The notes below the pieces were generated by a model. The model saw only the letters and a list, made by a program, of their open reading frames with translations, ran no database searches and was not told the DNA's origin. From Bacteroidota bacterium (GTDB lineage: Bacteria > Bacteroidota > Bacteroidia > Bacteroidales > B39-G9): DNA of 6,169 nt. The DNA lies in the NCBI GenBank assembly GCA_003648455.1, contig QMPG01000192.1:1-6169 (forward strand), read 5' to 3'. Position 1 is the first letter of the stretch. The number at the start of each line of letters is the position of its first letter. Positions 1 to 6,147 of this stretch are shown here, piece after piece. Made by a program: the position numbers and the translations under genes.

Positions 1-121
1 ATCTTTAACAAATATAATAATTCCTTTGTGTATTTATAATCAATAATGTTCTTATATTTTCAAATCAACAAAATTATTTCATATTTTGTTAGCGGGTTTG
101 TATTACATATTTTATATTGAT

Positions 122-150
122 GTCACATTAGGGACAGAACATTGGTAAAA
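122..150 (+). repeat. Palindromic repeat unit 1 (degenerate)
   Basis: GTCAC and GGGAC flank the loop ATTA, pairing at four of five positions, and the trailing sequence is AGAACATTGGTAAAA. I recall a widespread interspersed repeat in Bacteroidota with a short palindrome around a GTTA-like loop followed by an ATATTGGTAG-like tail; this unit resembles it. That recollection was not checked against a database. The unit lies 51 bases before a second, better palindrome in the same orientation. Confidence 0.45.
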
Positions 151-172
151 GAATTTTACACATTACATTTAA

Positions 173-199
173 GTGCCGTTAGGCACGATATAATCTACC
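173..199 (+). repeat. Palindromic repeat unit 2 (perfect 5-bp stem, GTTA loop)
   Basis: GTGCC (173-177) and GGCAC (182-186) pair perfectly around the tetraloop GTTA (178-181). The tail GATATAATCTACC is a weaker match to the tail of unit 1. It is one of the few GC-rich spots in this leader. It is most likely an interspersed palindromic repeat of the kind scattered between Bacteroidota genes rather than a terminator, because no T-run follows the stem. Confidence 0.5.
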
Positions 200-320
200 T
201 AAATTGGTTAATAATATTATTATTTAAATAATTCATAAAAAAAAACAAAGACAATTTTGATTTAAGACTTTGAGAGAAAAAAAAATAAAACATTAAAAAT
301 GATAAAATAAATGTTATTTT

Positions 321-338
321 TACTTTTGAAACAAAAGT
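321..338 (+). promoter_or_regulatory. Candidate promoter -7 element overlapped by an inverted repeat
   Basis: TACTTTTG (321-328) matches the Bacteroidota -7 consensus TAnnTTTG at every fixed position. No TTG-like -33 element lies at the expected 19-21 base spacing. Seven of its eight bases form the left arm of a perfect inverted repeat, ACTTTTG (322-328), AAA, CAAAAGT (332-338), which ends nine bases before the kinase ATG. If this promoter is used, the leader is only about a dozen bases long. If transcription starts upstream, the repeat would form a hairpin next to the ribosome binding region. Confidence 0.35.
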
Positions 339-347
339 TCAAGTAAT

Positions 348-2009
348 ATGATAAATATAATTTGTGAAAATAATTCATCGACAAAACAATATAAGTTTGG
401 TACTAGTCTGAAAGAAATATCAGAAGACCAAAACATTAAGATTGAATATCCTATTCTCGGTGCAATAGTAAACAATAAATTAAAAGAACTATCATACAGA
501 ATATATAAACCAAAAAGTGTTAAATTTATTGACATCACTCATCCTCAGGGCATGAGAATGTATGTAAGATCGTTGTCTTTTGTCTTAGAAAAAGCTGTAA
601 AAGGACTTTATCCATACGCAAACCTGTTAATAAAACATTCTGTATCGAAAGGTTATTATTGCGAAATTGAAGGCTTACATACAGAATTATCTAACGAGAT
701 GGTTTTTGAAATAGGCGACAGAATGAGAACCATTATAAAAAAAGATATTCCTTTTACCCGTGAAGAAATTTTAACAACTGAAGCTATTGATTTATTTGAG
801 AAAAATAATTTTATAGAAAAATCCAAACTTTTCAAAAATCGTTACCAGCTTTATACCTCAATTTATTACTTAGAAAATACGATTGATTATTATTATGGAT
901 TTTTAGTTCCCTCAACAGGATATTTAAAAGTGTTTGATTTAGTTAAATATTACGATGGAATGTTGCTTATGGTGCCAAAGGCAAACAAACCAAACGAGTT
1001 GGAAGACATTGTATTACAAAACAAAATGTTTGATATTTTTAAAGAGTATAAAGATTGGGGTGAGATTTTGGGTGTAGGAACAGTAGGTAGTATTAACGAA
1101 ATGGTTCTTAAGGGAGACGCAAACGAATTAATAAAAATATCGGAAGCTTTGCACGAAAAGAAAGTTGCTCAAATTGCCGATAAAATATTTATGCAAAAAG
1201 GTAAAATCAAACTAATTCTTATTTCCGGACCATCATCGTCGGGTAAAACAACTTTTGCCAAAAGACTTGCTGTTCAGCTTAAAGTTATTGGATTAAAGCC
1301 TGTTACATTATCTCTTGACAACTATTTTGTTAACAGAGAACTAACGCCAAAAGACAAAAATGGAGAATATGATTTTGAGGCAATCGAAGCTCTCGACATA
1401 AAAAAATTCAACACCGATATTATTGATTTATTTAATGGAGAAGAAATTGATTTGCCGAAATTCTCTTTCGAAACCGGCAAACGTTTTTATGATGGGTCTA
1501 AATTAAAAATTAATGGCGAAAATATTATTATTGCTGAAGGAATACACGCATTAAATCCAAAATTAATTCCATTAATTAATGACGAAAATACTTTTAAAGT
1601 TTATGTCTCGGCTTTAACAGCAACATCATTAGACGGACACAACAGAATTTCAACTACCGACAATCGATTAATTAGAAGAATTGTAAGAGATTACAGATAT
1701 CGCCATTACAGTGCATTAGACACAATAAAACGTTGGGAAAGTGTTAGAGCAGGCGAAAATAAAAATATTTTTCCTTATCAGGAAAATGCCGATGTGATGT
1801 TTAACACTGCTTTAGTATATGAGTTAGGAGTGCTCAAAAAATTTGTAGAACCAATTCTGAAAGAAGTTATGCCAGATAAACCTGAATTTGATGAAGCTTC
1901 ACGTCTTTTAAAATTCTTCTCCTATTTTACTCCAATTTCAGAAGAAGAAATACCTCCAACATCAATTATCAGAGAATTTTTGGGTGGTAGTAGTTTTAAT
2001 TATAAATAG
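348..2009 (+). CDS. Nucleoside kinase (uridine kinase type) with TGS and ThrRS-like N-terminal domains
   Basis: This 553-residue protein probably phosphorylates a nucleoside, most likely uridine or cytidine, in pyrimidine salvage in the cytoplasm. Residues 1-62 look like a TGS domain. Residues 63-210 resemble the second additional domain of threonyl-tRNA synthetase. Residues 285-500 are a P-loop kinase of the uridine kinase/phosphoribulokinase class, with Walker A GPSSSGKT (294-301), DNYF (324-327), EGIH (397-400) and the arginine-rich stretch RRIVRDYRYRHY (443-454). The length and domain order fit the TGS-containing nucleoside kinase family known from Bacteroidota, Firmicutes and Thermotogae. 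There is no synthetase catalytic core, so aminoacylation is excluded. The four metal-site residues of the synthetase editing domain appear replaced (R74, F78, Y182, L186 by my alignment from memory). The ATG at 348 is chosen because the TGS strand begins directly there. The exact substrate is uncertain. Confidence 0.92.
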   Translation: MINIICENNSSTKQYKFGTSLKEISEDQNIKIEYPILGAIVNNKLKELSYRIYKPKSVKFIDITHPQGMRMYVRSLSFVLEKAVKGLYPYANLLIKHSVSKGYYCEIEGLHTELSNEMVFEIGDRMRTIIKKDIPFTREEILTTEAIDLFEKNNFIEKSKLFKNRYQLYTSIYYLENTIDYYYGFLVPSTGYLKVFDLVKYYDGMLLMVPKANKPNELEDIVLQNKMFDIFKEYKDWGEILGVGTVGSINEMVLKGDANELIKISEALHEKKVAQIADKIFMQKGKIKLILISGPSSSGKTTFAKRLAVQLKVIGLKPVTLSLDNYFVNRELTPKDKNGEYDFEAIEALDIKKFNTDIIDLFNGEEIDLPKFSFETGKRFYDGSKLKINGENIIIAEGIHALNPKLIPLINDENTFKVYVSALTATSLDGHNRISTTDNRLIRRIVRDYRYRHYSALDTIKRWESVRAGENKNIFPYQENADVMFNTALVYELGVLKKFVEPILKEVMPDKPEFDEASRLLKFFSYFTPISEEEIPPTSIIREFLGGSSFNYK

Positions 2010-2012
2010 TAG

Positions 2013-2020
2013 TAACTTTG
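2013..2020 (+). promoter_or_regulatory. Candidate -7 promoter element for the CvfB-like gene
   Basis: TAACTTTG, followed by CA, is a full match to TAnnTTTG and begins four bases after the kinase stop codon. It would give a leader of roughly 18 bases before the ATG at 2046. No -33 element is well placed: the nearest TTTG (1979-1982) is 30 bases upstream, which is too far. The short gap also allows read-through from the kinase. Confidence 0.42.
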
Positions 2021-2045
2021 CATACTTTTAAGTAAAATTATTGAC

Positions 2046-2876
2046 ATGACAGAAATTGGGAAATTTAACAAATTACAAATAATAAGAGAAGTTGATTTTG
2101 GCGTATACCTTGACGGAGAAGATTATGGCGAAATATTAATGCCAAAAAAATATCTTACGGAGAATTATAAAGTTGACGACTTTGTTGATGTTTTTGTATA
2201 TTTGGATTCGGAAGACCGAATTGTTGCAACTACAGAGAAACCCTATGCAATGGTTGGGGAATTTGCTTTTTTAAAAGTTGTTGCCGTTAATGAGTTTGGT
2301 GCCTTTCTTGACTGGGGTTTAATTAAAGATCTATTAGTTCCCTTTAATCAACAAAAACAAAAAATGGAAGAAGGCGAATTTTATTTAGTCTACATTTATT
2401 TAGATGAAAAAAGTGAGCGAATTGCAGCATCATCAAAATTGGATAAATTTCTTGACAAAGAACCTGTAGATTATGAAGAAGGACAAGAAGTAAACCTAAT
2501 TATAGATAAACAAACTAATATTGGATATAAGGCAATTATTAACAATACTCACTGGGGAGTTATATTTAAAAACGAGATTTTTCAACCACTAACCAAAGGA
2601 CAAAAAATAAAAGGATATATAAAAAAAATAAGAGAAGACAAAAAAATAGATCTTAGTCTTTACAAAAAAGGCTATGAAAAAGTAGATGATTCACTAAATA
2701 CAATCCTTGACATTTTAAAAGAAAATAATGGATTTATTCCAATCTCAGATAAAAGTTCTCCCGAAACAATTTACAATATGTTTGGGATTAGCAAAAAAAC
2801 ATATAAGAAAATTATCGGCGCACTATATAAGAAAAAGCTTATTTCAATAGAAGAAAATGGAATAAAGCTAAAATAA
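2046..2876 (+). CDS. cvfB: CvfB-like S1-domain RNA-binding protein
   Basis: This 276-residue protein has the layout of the CvfB/YitL family: repeated S1-type OB folds and a C-terminal winged helix. S1 repeat 1 covers about residues 4-63 (VDFGVYLDGEDYGEILMP, 16-33). Repeat 2 covers 70-130 and carries the clearest S1 signature, VNEFGAFLDWGLIKDLLVP (81-99). Repeat 3, about 145-205, is degenerate but keeps GQKIKGYIKKIREDKKIDLSL (185-205). Residues 215-276 form a winged-helix-like end with a FGISKKTYKKIIGALYKKKLI pattern (246-266). In Gram-positive bacteria the family binds RNA and affects virulence-factor expression; the role in Bacteroidota is not established. The protein is cytosolic and follows the kinase by 36 bases. 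The family assignment is firm; the RNA target is unknown. Confidence 0.86.
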   Translation: MTEIGKFNKLQIIREVDFGVYLDGEDYGEILMPKKYLTENYKVDDFVDVFVYLDSEDRIVATTEKPYAMVGEFAFLKVVAVNEFGAFLDWGLIKDLLVPFNQQKQKMEEGEFYLVYIYLDEKSERIAASSKLDKFLDKEPVDYEEGQEVNLIIDKQTNIGYKAIINNTHWGVIFKNEIFQPLTKGQKIKGYIKKIREDKKIDLSLYKKGYEKVDDSLNTILDILKENNGFIPISDKSSPETIYNMFGISKKTYKKIIGALYKKKLISIEENGIKLK

Positions 2877-2901
2877 TATCAAAAAAAAATAACAATCTGT
2901 C

Positions 2902-2915
2902 ACAAATACCTTTGT
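2902..2915 (+). promoter_or_regulatory. Candidate distal promoter element inside a small inverted repeat
   Basis: TACCTTTG (2907-2914) fully matches TAnnTTTG. It sits in a short inverted repeat, ACAAA (2902-2906), TACC, TTTGT (2911-2915). No -33 element is visible at the usual spacing. Use of this site would give a leader of about 80 bases for the gene at 3005. The small hairpin lies 25 bases after the CvfB-like stop codon but is not directly followed by a T-run, so I do not call it a terminator. Confidence 0.35.
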
Positions 2916-2929
2916 ATTAATAATAATTA

Positions 2930-2960
2930 TTTGTTTTTTTATATATTTTATTTAATTTTA
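2930..2960 (+). promoter_or_regulatory. Candidate proximal Bacteroidota promoter
   Basis: TTTG (2930-2933) and TAATTTTA (2953-2960) are separated by 19 bases. This is the expected -33/-7 spacing, and the -7 box matches TAnnTTTG except for its last base. Transcription would start near 2967, at the left end of the decamer repeats, giving a leader of about 38 bases before the ATG at 3005. The extreme AT content makes chance matches likely. Confidence 0.35.
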
Positions 2961-2965
2961 ACATT

Positions 2966-2995
2966 TTAATTAAACTTAATTAAACTTAATTAAAC
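2966..2995 (+). repeat. Three perfect tandem copies of a 10-base repeat
   Basis: TTAATTAAAC occurs three times without change at 2966-2975, 2976-2985 and 2986-2995, ending nine bases before the ATG of the SPOR-like protein gene. The unit contains the palindrome TTAATTAA. The period is close to one DNA helical turn, so copies of any bound factor would face the same side of the helix. The location is the 5' leader or core promoter region. Confidence 0.9.
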
Positions 2996-3004
2996 AATAG
3001 AATT

Positions 3005-4393
3005 ATGTATAAACTAATAATCTCTATTTTATTAGGAGTTTTTTCATCATTTACTTTTTTTGGTGAAGGAGATGTTACTTTAACACCTAATATCCCTAAA
3101 GAAGTAAAAGCCGGCAGTGAATTTACTGTTGAAATTACTATACATAAAGGTGATATTGATGGATTTGCTCGTTTTCAACAAGACTTACCTGTTGGTTTTA
3201 AAGCAGTTGAAAAAAAATCAGCAAACGGCGAGTTCGTTTTTGAAAATCAAAAGGTTAAACTCCAATGGATGAAGCTCCCTTTTGAAAAAGATATTAAAAT
3301 ATCATATACAGTTCAGGTAGGGACAACCGTTAAAGGAGAATTTAATCTTACAGGTAAATTTTCATATATAGCAAACAATGTTGTTTCTAGTGCTGAGTTA
3401 GAAGCCGTTACAATAAATGTTGTTGGCGGAGATATGGCAAGTTCTGATTATGAAATAAAAAATTCGTATAAATACCAAAATGTAAGCTTAAAAAATATCG
3501 ATTGTATCAGGCAAAAGCCTTATCTTAACGAAAACAACGAAGTAATTGTTAACCTTTTAATTAACAAAGGTGACATTGATAAGTTTGGAAAAATTCAAGA
3601 ACAAGTTCCTGTTGGATATAATGCAATTAGCATTAAAAGTAAAAATTCAATTTTTACTTTTAAAAATCATATTGTGAAATTTATGTGGATGAATATGCCT
3701 TCAAGTCCTCAATTCACAGTTTCATATAAACTTGTTCCTATTAATGGAATTCCCGATCAAGCATTTTTAATTGCTGGAACATTTTCATATGCCGAAAATG
3801 AAAGAACTAAAATTATTGATATTGCCGAAAGAAATATTGATGTATCTAAATTCGATACAGAGAAGTTAGTTGCCGAAGTAAAACCTCAACAAACCGAAAC
3901 ACAAGAAACAAAAACAGAAGAAGTTGTTAAGGAAACTACAGAACAAACACAAACAGAACTTTTAGCTGAAAACAAAGAGGAAAAAACTCAGGTTGAGCCT
4001 GAAAAAGAAACTAAACAAGAAATAAGAAATGAACAAAAACAAACCGAAAAAACTGTTACGCAAAAAGTTACTAAAGAACCACAAGTAACTAGTGTCCCAA
4101 CACCAGAGCAAGGTGTGACATACAGAGTTCAAATTGCAGCCGGACACAAACTTGTAAAATCAAGCTATTTCAAGAAATTTAATATAACAGATAATGTTCA
4201 AACTGAAATTCATCAGGGGTGGCATAAATATACTGTTGGAGAATTCGTTAAATACAAAGAAGCAAGAAATTATAGAATATATATTTGGAACAATACACCA
4301 ATAAACGATGCTTTTGTTTCAGCATATAACAACGGACAAAGAATAACTGTTCAGGAAGCATTAATGATTGCAAATCAAAAGTGGTATCAATAA
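3005..4393 (+). CDS. Exported protein with duplicated N-terminal domain and C-terminal SPOR-like domain
   Basis: This 462-residue protein begins with a hydrophobic segment (about residues 3-19) that looks like a signal peptide, so it is probably periplasmic or envelope-associated. Two beta-rich repeats follow, at about 24-140 and 160-280. They align without gaps at a 140-residue offset over about 65 residues: KGDID (48 and 188), LPVGF/VPVGY (61 and 201), W-M (88 and 228) and S-Y (100 and 240). Residues 285-368 are a charged linker rich in Glu, Thr, Lys and Gln, likely disordered. Residues 372-445 (YRVQIAAG start) resemble a SPOR domain, a fold that binds peptidoglycan stripped of stem peptides. 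I do not recognise a named gene. A role linking an envelope protein to the cell wall is inferred. The ATG at 3005 is directly followed by the signal-like segment. Confidence 0.82.
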   Translation: MYKLIISILLGVFSSFTFFGEGDVTLTPNIPKEVKAGSEFTVEITIHKGDIDGFARFQQDLPVGFKAVEKKSANGEFVFENQKVKLQWMKLPFEKDIKISYTVQVGTTVKGEFNLTGKFSYIANNVVSSAELEAVTINVVGGDMASSDYEIKNSYKYQNVSLKNIDCIRQKPYLNENNEVIVNLLINKGDIDKFGKIQEQVPVGYNAISIKSKNSIFTFKNHIVKFMWMNMPSSPQFTVSYKLVPINGIPDQAFLIAGTFSYAENERTKIIDIAERNIDVSKFDTEKLVAEVKPQQTETQETKTEEVVKETTEQTQTELLAENKEEKTQVEPEKETKQEIRNEQKQTEKTVTQKVTKEPQVTSVPTPEQGVTYRVQIAAGHKLVKSSYFKKFNITDNVQTEIHQGWHKYTVGEFVKYKEARNYRIYIWNNTPINDAFVSAYNNGQRITVQEALMIANQKWYQ

Positions 4394-4460
4394 TTACATC
4401 TTTTTAGTTACGATTTAAATTAATTATCTGATATTGCTTTATCTCTAATAGAATGAAATT

Positions 4461-4588
4461 AGAAATTGAAAATTATAGGCTGAAATAGGATTTTTTTTTA
4501 ATTTCAATTTTTTGTCGGCAAACAATAATAATTATTAATCTTAAAAAAACAGATTACTATAGCCGATTATGAAAAAAGCCTATAATTT
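4461..4588 (+). repeat. Inverted repeats with competing stems in the leader of the outer-membrane protein gene
   Basis: AAATTATAGGCT (4470-4481) is perfectly complementary to AGCCTATAATTT (4577-4588), enclosing 95 bases. A competing stem pairs AAATTGAAA (4463-4471) with TTTCAATTT (4502-4510), extendable by a G-U and an A-U pair, and shares bases 4470-4471 with the first. Inside the loop, the T-run ending at 4501 can pair with TTAAAAAAA (4541-4549), and TCGGC (4515-4519) with GCCGA (4562-4566). The right arm of the long stem ends 15 bases before the ATG at 4604. A weak promoter match (TTG at 4512-4514, TAATCTTA at 4536-4543) lies inside. It may be a structured leader or a remnant of a small repeat element. 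Confidence 0.5.
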
Positions 4589-4603
4589 AATTAATTTTAA
4601 CTA

Positions 4604-5923
4604 ATGAAGTTTAAACAACTATTTATAATATCTTTATTAATATTTATTACTTATAATCTTTTTTCACAAGAACAAGAAATTGATGAAGATTATGAAACTT
4701 TGCTTTTAGATGAAGAAGAGGAAGAGTTGCCCAACTCTGCATTCAAACCTGTTATTGCGGTAGGTCGTGGAGTTTTTACCTTTGTTGGCGATATTCAAAA
4801 TAAATTTTTAAGCCCATTTCACGGGAAATTTGCAACCAATGCAACTATTTCAAGGAATATTAGTAAATGCCTTGATTTTAATTTTTTTGCAACATTTGGC
4901 AAGCTTAACGGAAATCAAACATCTTTAACTCCTTCAGAAAATATTAACTTCGAAACAGATATTTTTGTAGGTGGAGCAAGTCTTACATACAATTTTAATC
5001 ATTTACTAAAAAGGAAACGTCCAATATCCCCATTCGTTTCATTAGGAGTAGAAGCTATCCAATTTAACCCTAAAGGAGATATTTACAATGAAGATGGAAG
5101 CACTTATGAATATCTCCCAAATAGTACAATAAGAGACAATTCTGGCAGATTAACTTCAAGAGATTATAAATTTGAAACTGATTTGCGTGACCTTGACTTA
5201 TATGGATACGGAAAATATTCCTTAATGAGTTTTGGTATTCCTGTTGATGTTGGAGCAAACGTTACAGTCTCAGATAGAGTTACTTTACGTTTCGGAAATA
5301 CTTATCATTTTTCTTTTACCGATTTTATCGATAATGTAAAAGAAGGCTCAGGTATATTTAAGAATGATGCTTTTTTATATTCGTATGCTTCTTTAAGAAT
5401 CGACCTTTTTTCACCAGCTGATGAGATTGTTGCAGTTGAAAAATTCAAAAATCTTAAATTTACTGTTACCGATAAAAAAGATGAAGATCATGATGGCGTT
5501 GATGACTTTAACGATGAATGTCCTAAAACTGTACCAGAAGCAAAAGTTGATTTCAAAGGATGTGCTTTAGATGATGATAATGATGGGGTTCCAAATTATC
5601 TTGACAAGCAGCCAAACACTCTTTTAAACTCAGTTGCTGTTGGCTCAAATGGTATTAGAATTATTGATTCTCATTTAATTGCATTATTATATGACCCAGA
5701 TGCAATTAATCGTGCAGAAGTTCGCCATTATAAACATAAAACAAGCAAATCGGAGAAAAAATATAATAAAATTCCTGCTAAATTTAAAAAGCTTGACTTG
5801 AATCAAGATAATTATATTTCTGTAGATGAATTACAAAAAGCTATTGATAGTTTGTTTGATTTTAGCAGTAACCTAACTGTTGAAGATATTTATGAGTTAC
5901 AGGACTTCTTCTTTGAGCAGTAA
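4604..5923 (+). CDS. Outer-membrane beta-barrel protein with TSP3 calcium repeats and a C-terminal EF-hand
   Basis: This 439-residue protein starts with a clear signal peptide, probably cleaved near residues 21-22 (LFS before QEQE). An acidic stretch (24-42) follows. Residues 47-270 show alternating hydrophobic strands typical of an outer-membrane barrel, ending in YASLRIDLFSP (261-271). Two thrombospondin type 3 calcium motifs follow, DEDHDGVDDFNDECP (293-307) and DDDNDGVPNYLDKQP (323-337), with cysteines at 306 and 320. In OmpA-like proteins a peptidoglycan-binding domain would come next. Here residues 340-439 lack that pattern and carry a canonical EF-hand loop, D398, N400, D402, Y404, I405, S406, E409, with an acidic, aromatic end (DFFFEQ). 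Its role is unknown; structural or calcium-dependent envelope function is inferred. The gene follows the SPOR-like protein gene by 210 bases in the same direction. Confidence 0.84.
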   Translation: MKFKQLFIISLLIFITYNLFSQEQEIDEDYETLLLDEEEEELPNSAFKPVIAVGRGVFTFVGDIQNKFLSPFHGKFATNATISRNISKCLDFNFFATFGKLNGNQTSLTPSENINFETDIFVGGASLTYNFNHLLKRKRPISPFVSLGVEAIQFNPKGDIYNEDGSTYEYLPNSTIRDNSGRLTSRDYKFETDLRDLDLYGYGKYSLMSFGIPVDVGANVTVSDRVTLRFGNTYHFSFTDFIDNVKEGSGIFKNDAFLYSYASLRIDLFSPADEIVAVEKFKNLKFTVTDKKDEDHDGVDDFNDECPKTVPEAKVDFKGCALDDDNDGVPNYLDKQPNTLLNSVAVGSNGIRIIDSHLIALLYDPDAINRAEVRHYKHKTSKSEKKYNKIPAKFKKLDLNQDNYISVDELQKAIDSLFDFSSNLTVEDIYELQDFFFEQ

Positions 5924-5947
5924 TTTACAGCTTATCTCTGCTATTAT

Positions 5948-6006
5948 TTTAGATTTACCTTGTTGAATAAGGAGCTATTTCAAATTGTCTTCTGTGAAAA
6001 TCTAAA
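5948..6006 (+). other. Weak inverted repeat after the last gene, possible 3' end structure
   Basis: TTTAGATTT (5948-5956) is complementary to AAATCTAAA (5998-6006). Inside it, CCTT (5958-5961) and AAGG (5969-5972) form a second short stem. An alternative pairing joins ATTTTAGA (5946-5953) to TCTAAAAT (6008-6015). No T-run follows, so this is not a typical intrinsic terminator. In sequence this AT-rich it may be chance. Confidence 0.2.
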
Positions 6007-6052
6007 TTCTAAAATCACATATCTAAAACCCAAAATTATTTTAATCTGACTT

Positions 6053-6147
6053 AACCCGGAAAATTCATTAATTTTCTACGATTAAGTAATACCAACAAAT
6101 TTGGGAATTTCATTAACCCCAAATTTGGGTATTACTAAATCGGGGTT
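6053..6147. other. Predicted three-way-junction structured element
   Basis: Three stems fit together almost without unpaired junction bases. The outer stem pairs AACCC (6053-6057) with GGGTT (6143-6147). Arm 1 is the hairpin GAAAATT (6059-6065), CATT loop, AATTTTC (6070-6076). Arm 2 pairs 6079-6105 with 6118-6142 through 24 base pairs, with one A-A mismatch (6084/6137), a two-base bulge (6094-6095) and a 12-base loop. The upper part of arm 2 includes the 12-base palindrome CCCAAATTTGGG (6118-6129). No T-run follows on either strand, which argues against a simple terminator. It could be a non-coding RNA, a palindromic mobile-element end or a recombination site; the flank is cut by the window edge. 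Confidence 0.55.

Larger units (their letters stand above)
1..347. other. Non-coding region upstream of the kinase gene
   Basis: No credible coding sequence is visible on either strand. Frames entering from the left edge on the + strand close within about 46 bases, and the minus-strand frames have no ATG-started reading of useful length. The region is extremely AT-rich. It contains two palindromic repeat units (122-150 and 173-199), poly-A tracts around 238-245 and 275-290, and AT-rich inverted repeats between 289 and 338 close to the kinase start. It probably joins an upstream gene outside the window to the kinase promoter. Confidence 0.7.

Noticed and set aside
1..39. Possible C-terminus of an upstream gene on the + strand (a frame open from the left edge to a stop at 37-39)
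   Set aside because: Only twelve codons are visible and nothing recognisable is encoded, so it cannot be separated from chance.
320..538. Minus-strand reading frame overlapping the kinase start
   Set aside because: It lies almost wholly within the conserved TGS-encoding part of the kinase and has no recognisable product or start context.
3962..4147. Minus-strand reading frame of 61 codons inside the SPOR-like protein gene
   Set aside because: It is the shadow of the Lys/Glu/Thr-rich linker; its Phe/Ser/Leu-rich translation reflects the antisense of A-rich codons.
4491..4513. Intrinsic terminator after the SPOR-like protein gene, based on the T-runs
   Set aside because: The T-run at 4491-4499 has no good GC-containing stem directly before it, and the T-run at 4508-4513 is part of the stem itself.
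5070..5258. Minus-strand reading frame inside the barrel protein gene
   Set aside because: It is fully contained in a well-supported gene and shows no recognisable features.
6049..6142. Possible integron attC site (ACTTAAC core at 6049-6055 before a bulged long hairpin)
   Set aside because: No matching GTTRRRY core is present on the right within the window, and no integrase or cassette gene is visible. One seven-base degenerate match is weak.
6079..6142. Rho-independent terminator for the last gene
   Set aside because: The stem lies over 150 bases after the stop codon and is followed by GGGTTTCCCG rather than a T-run; the reverse strand also lacks a T-run.
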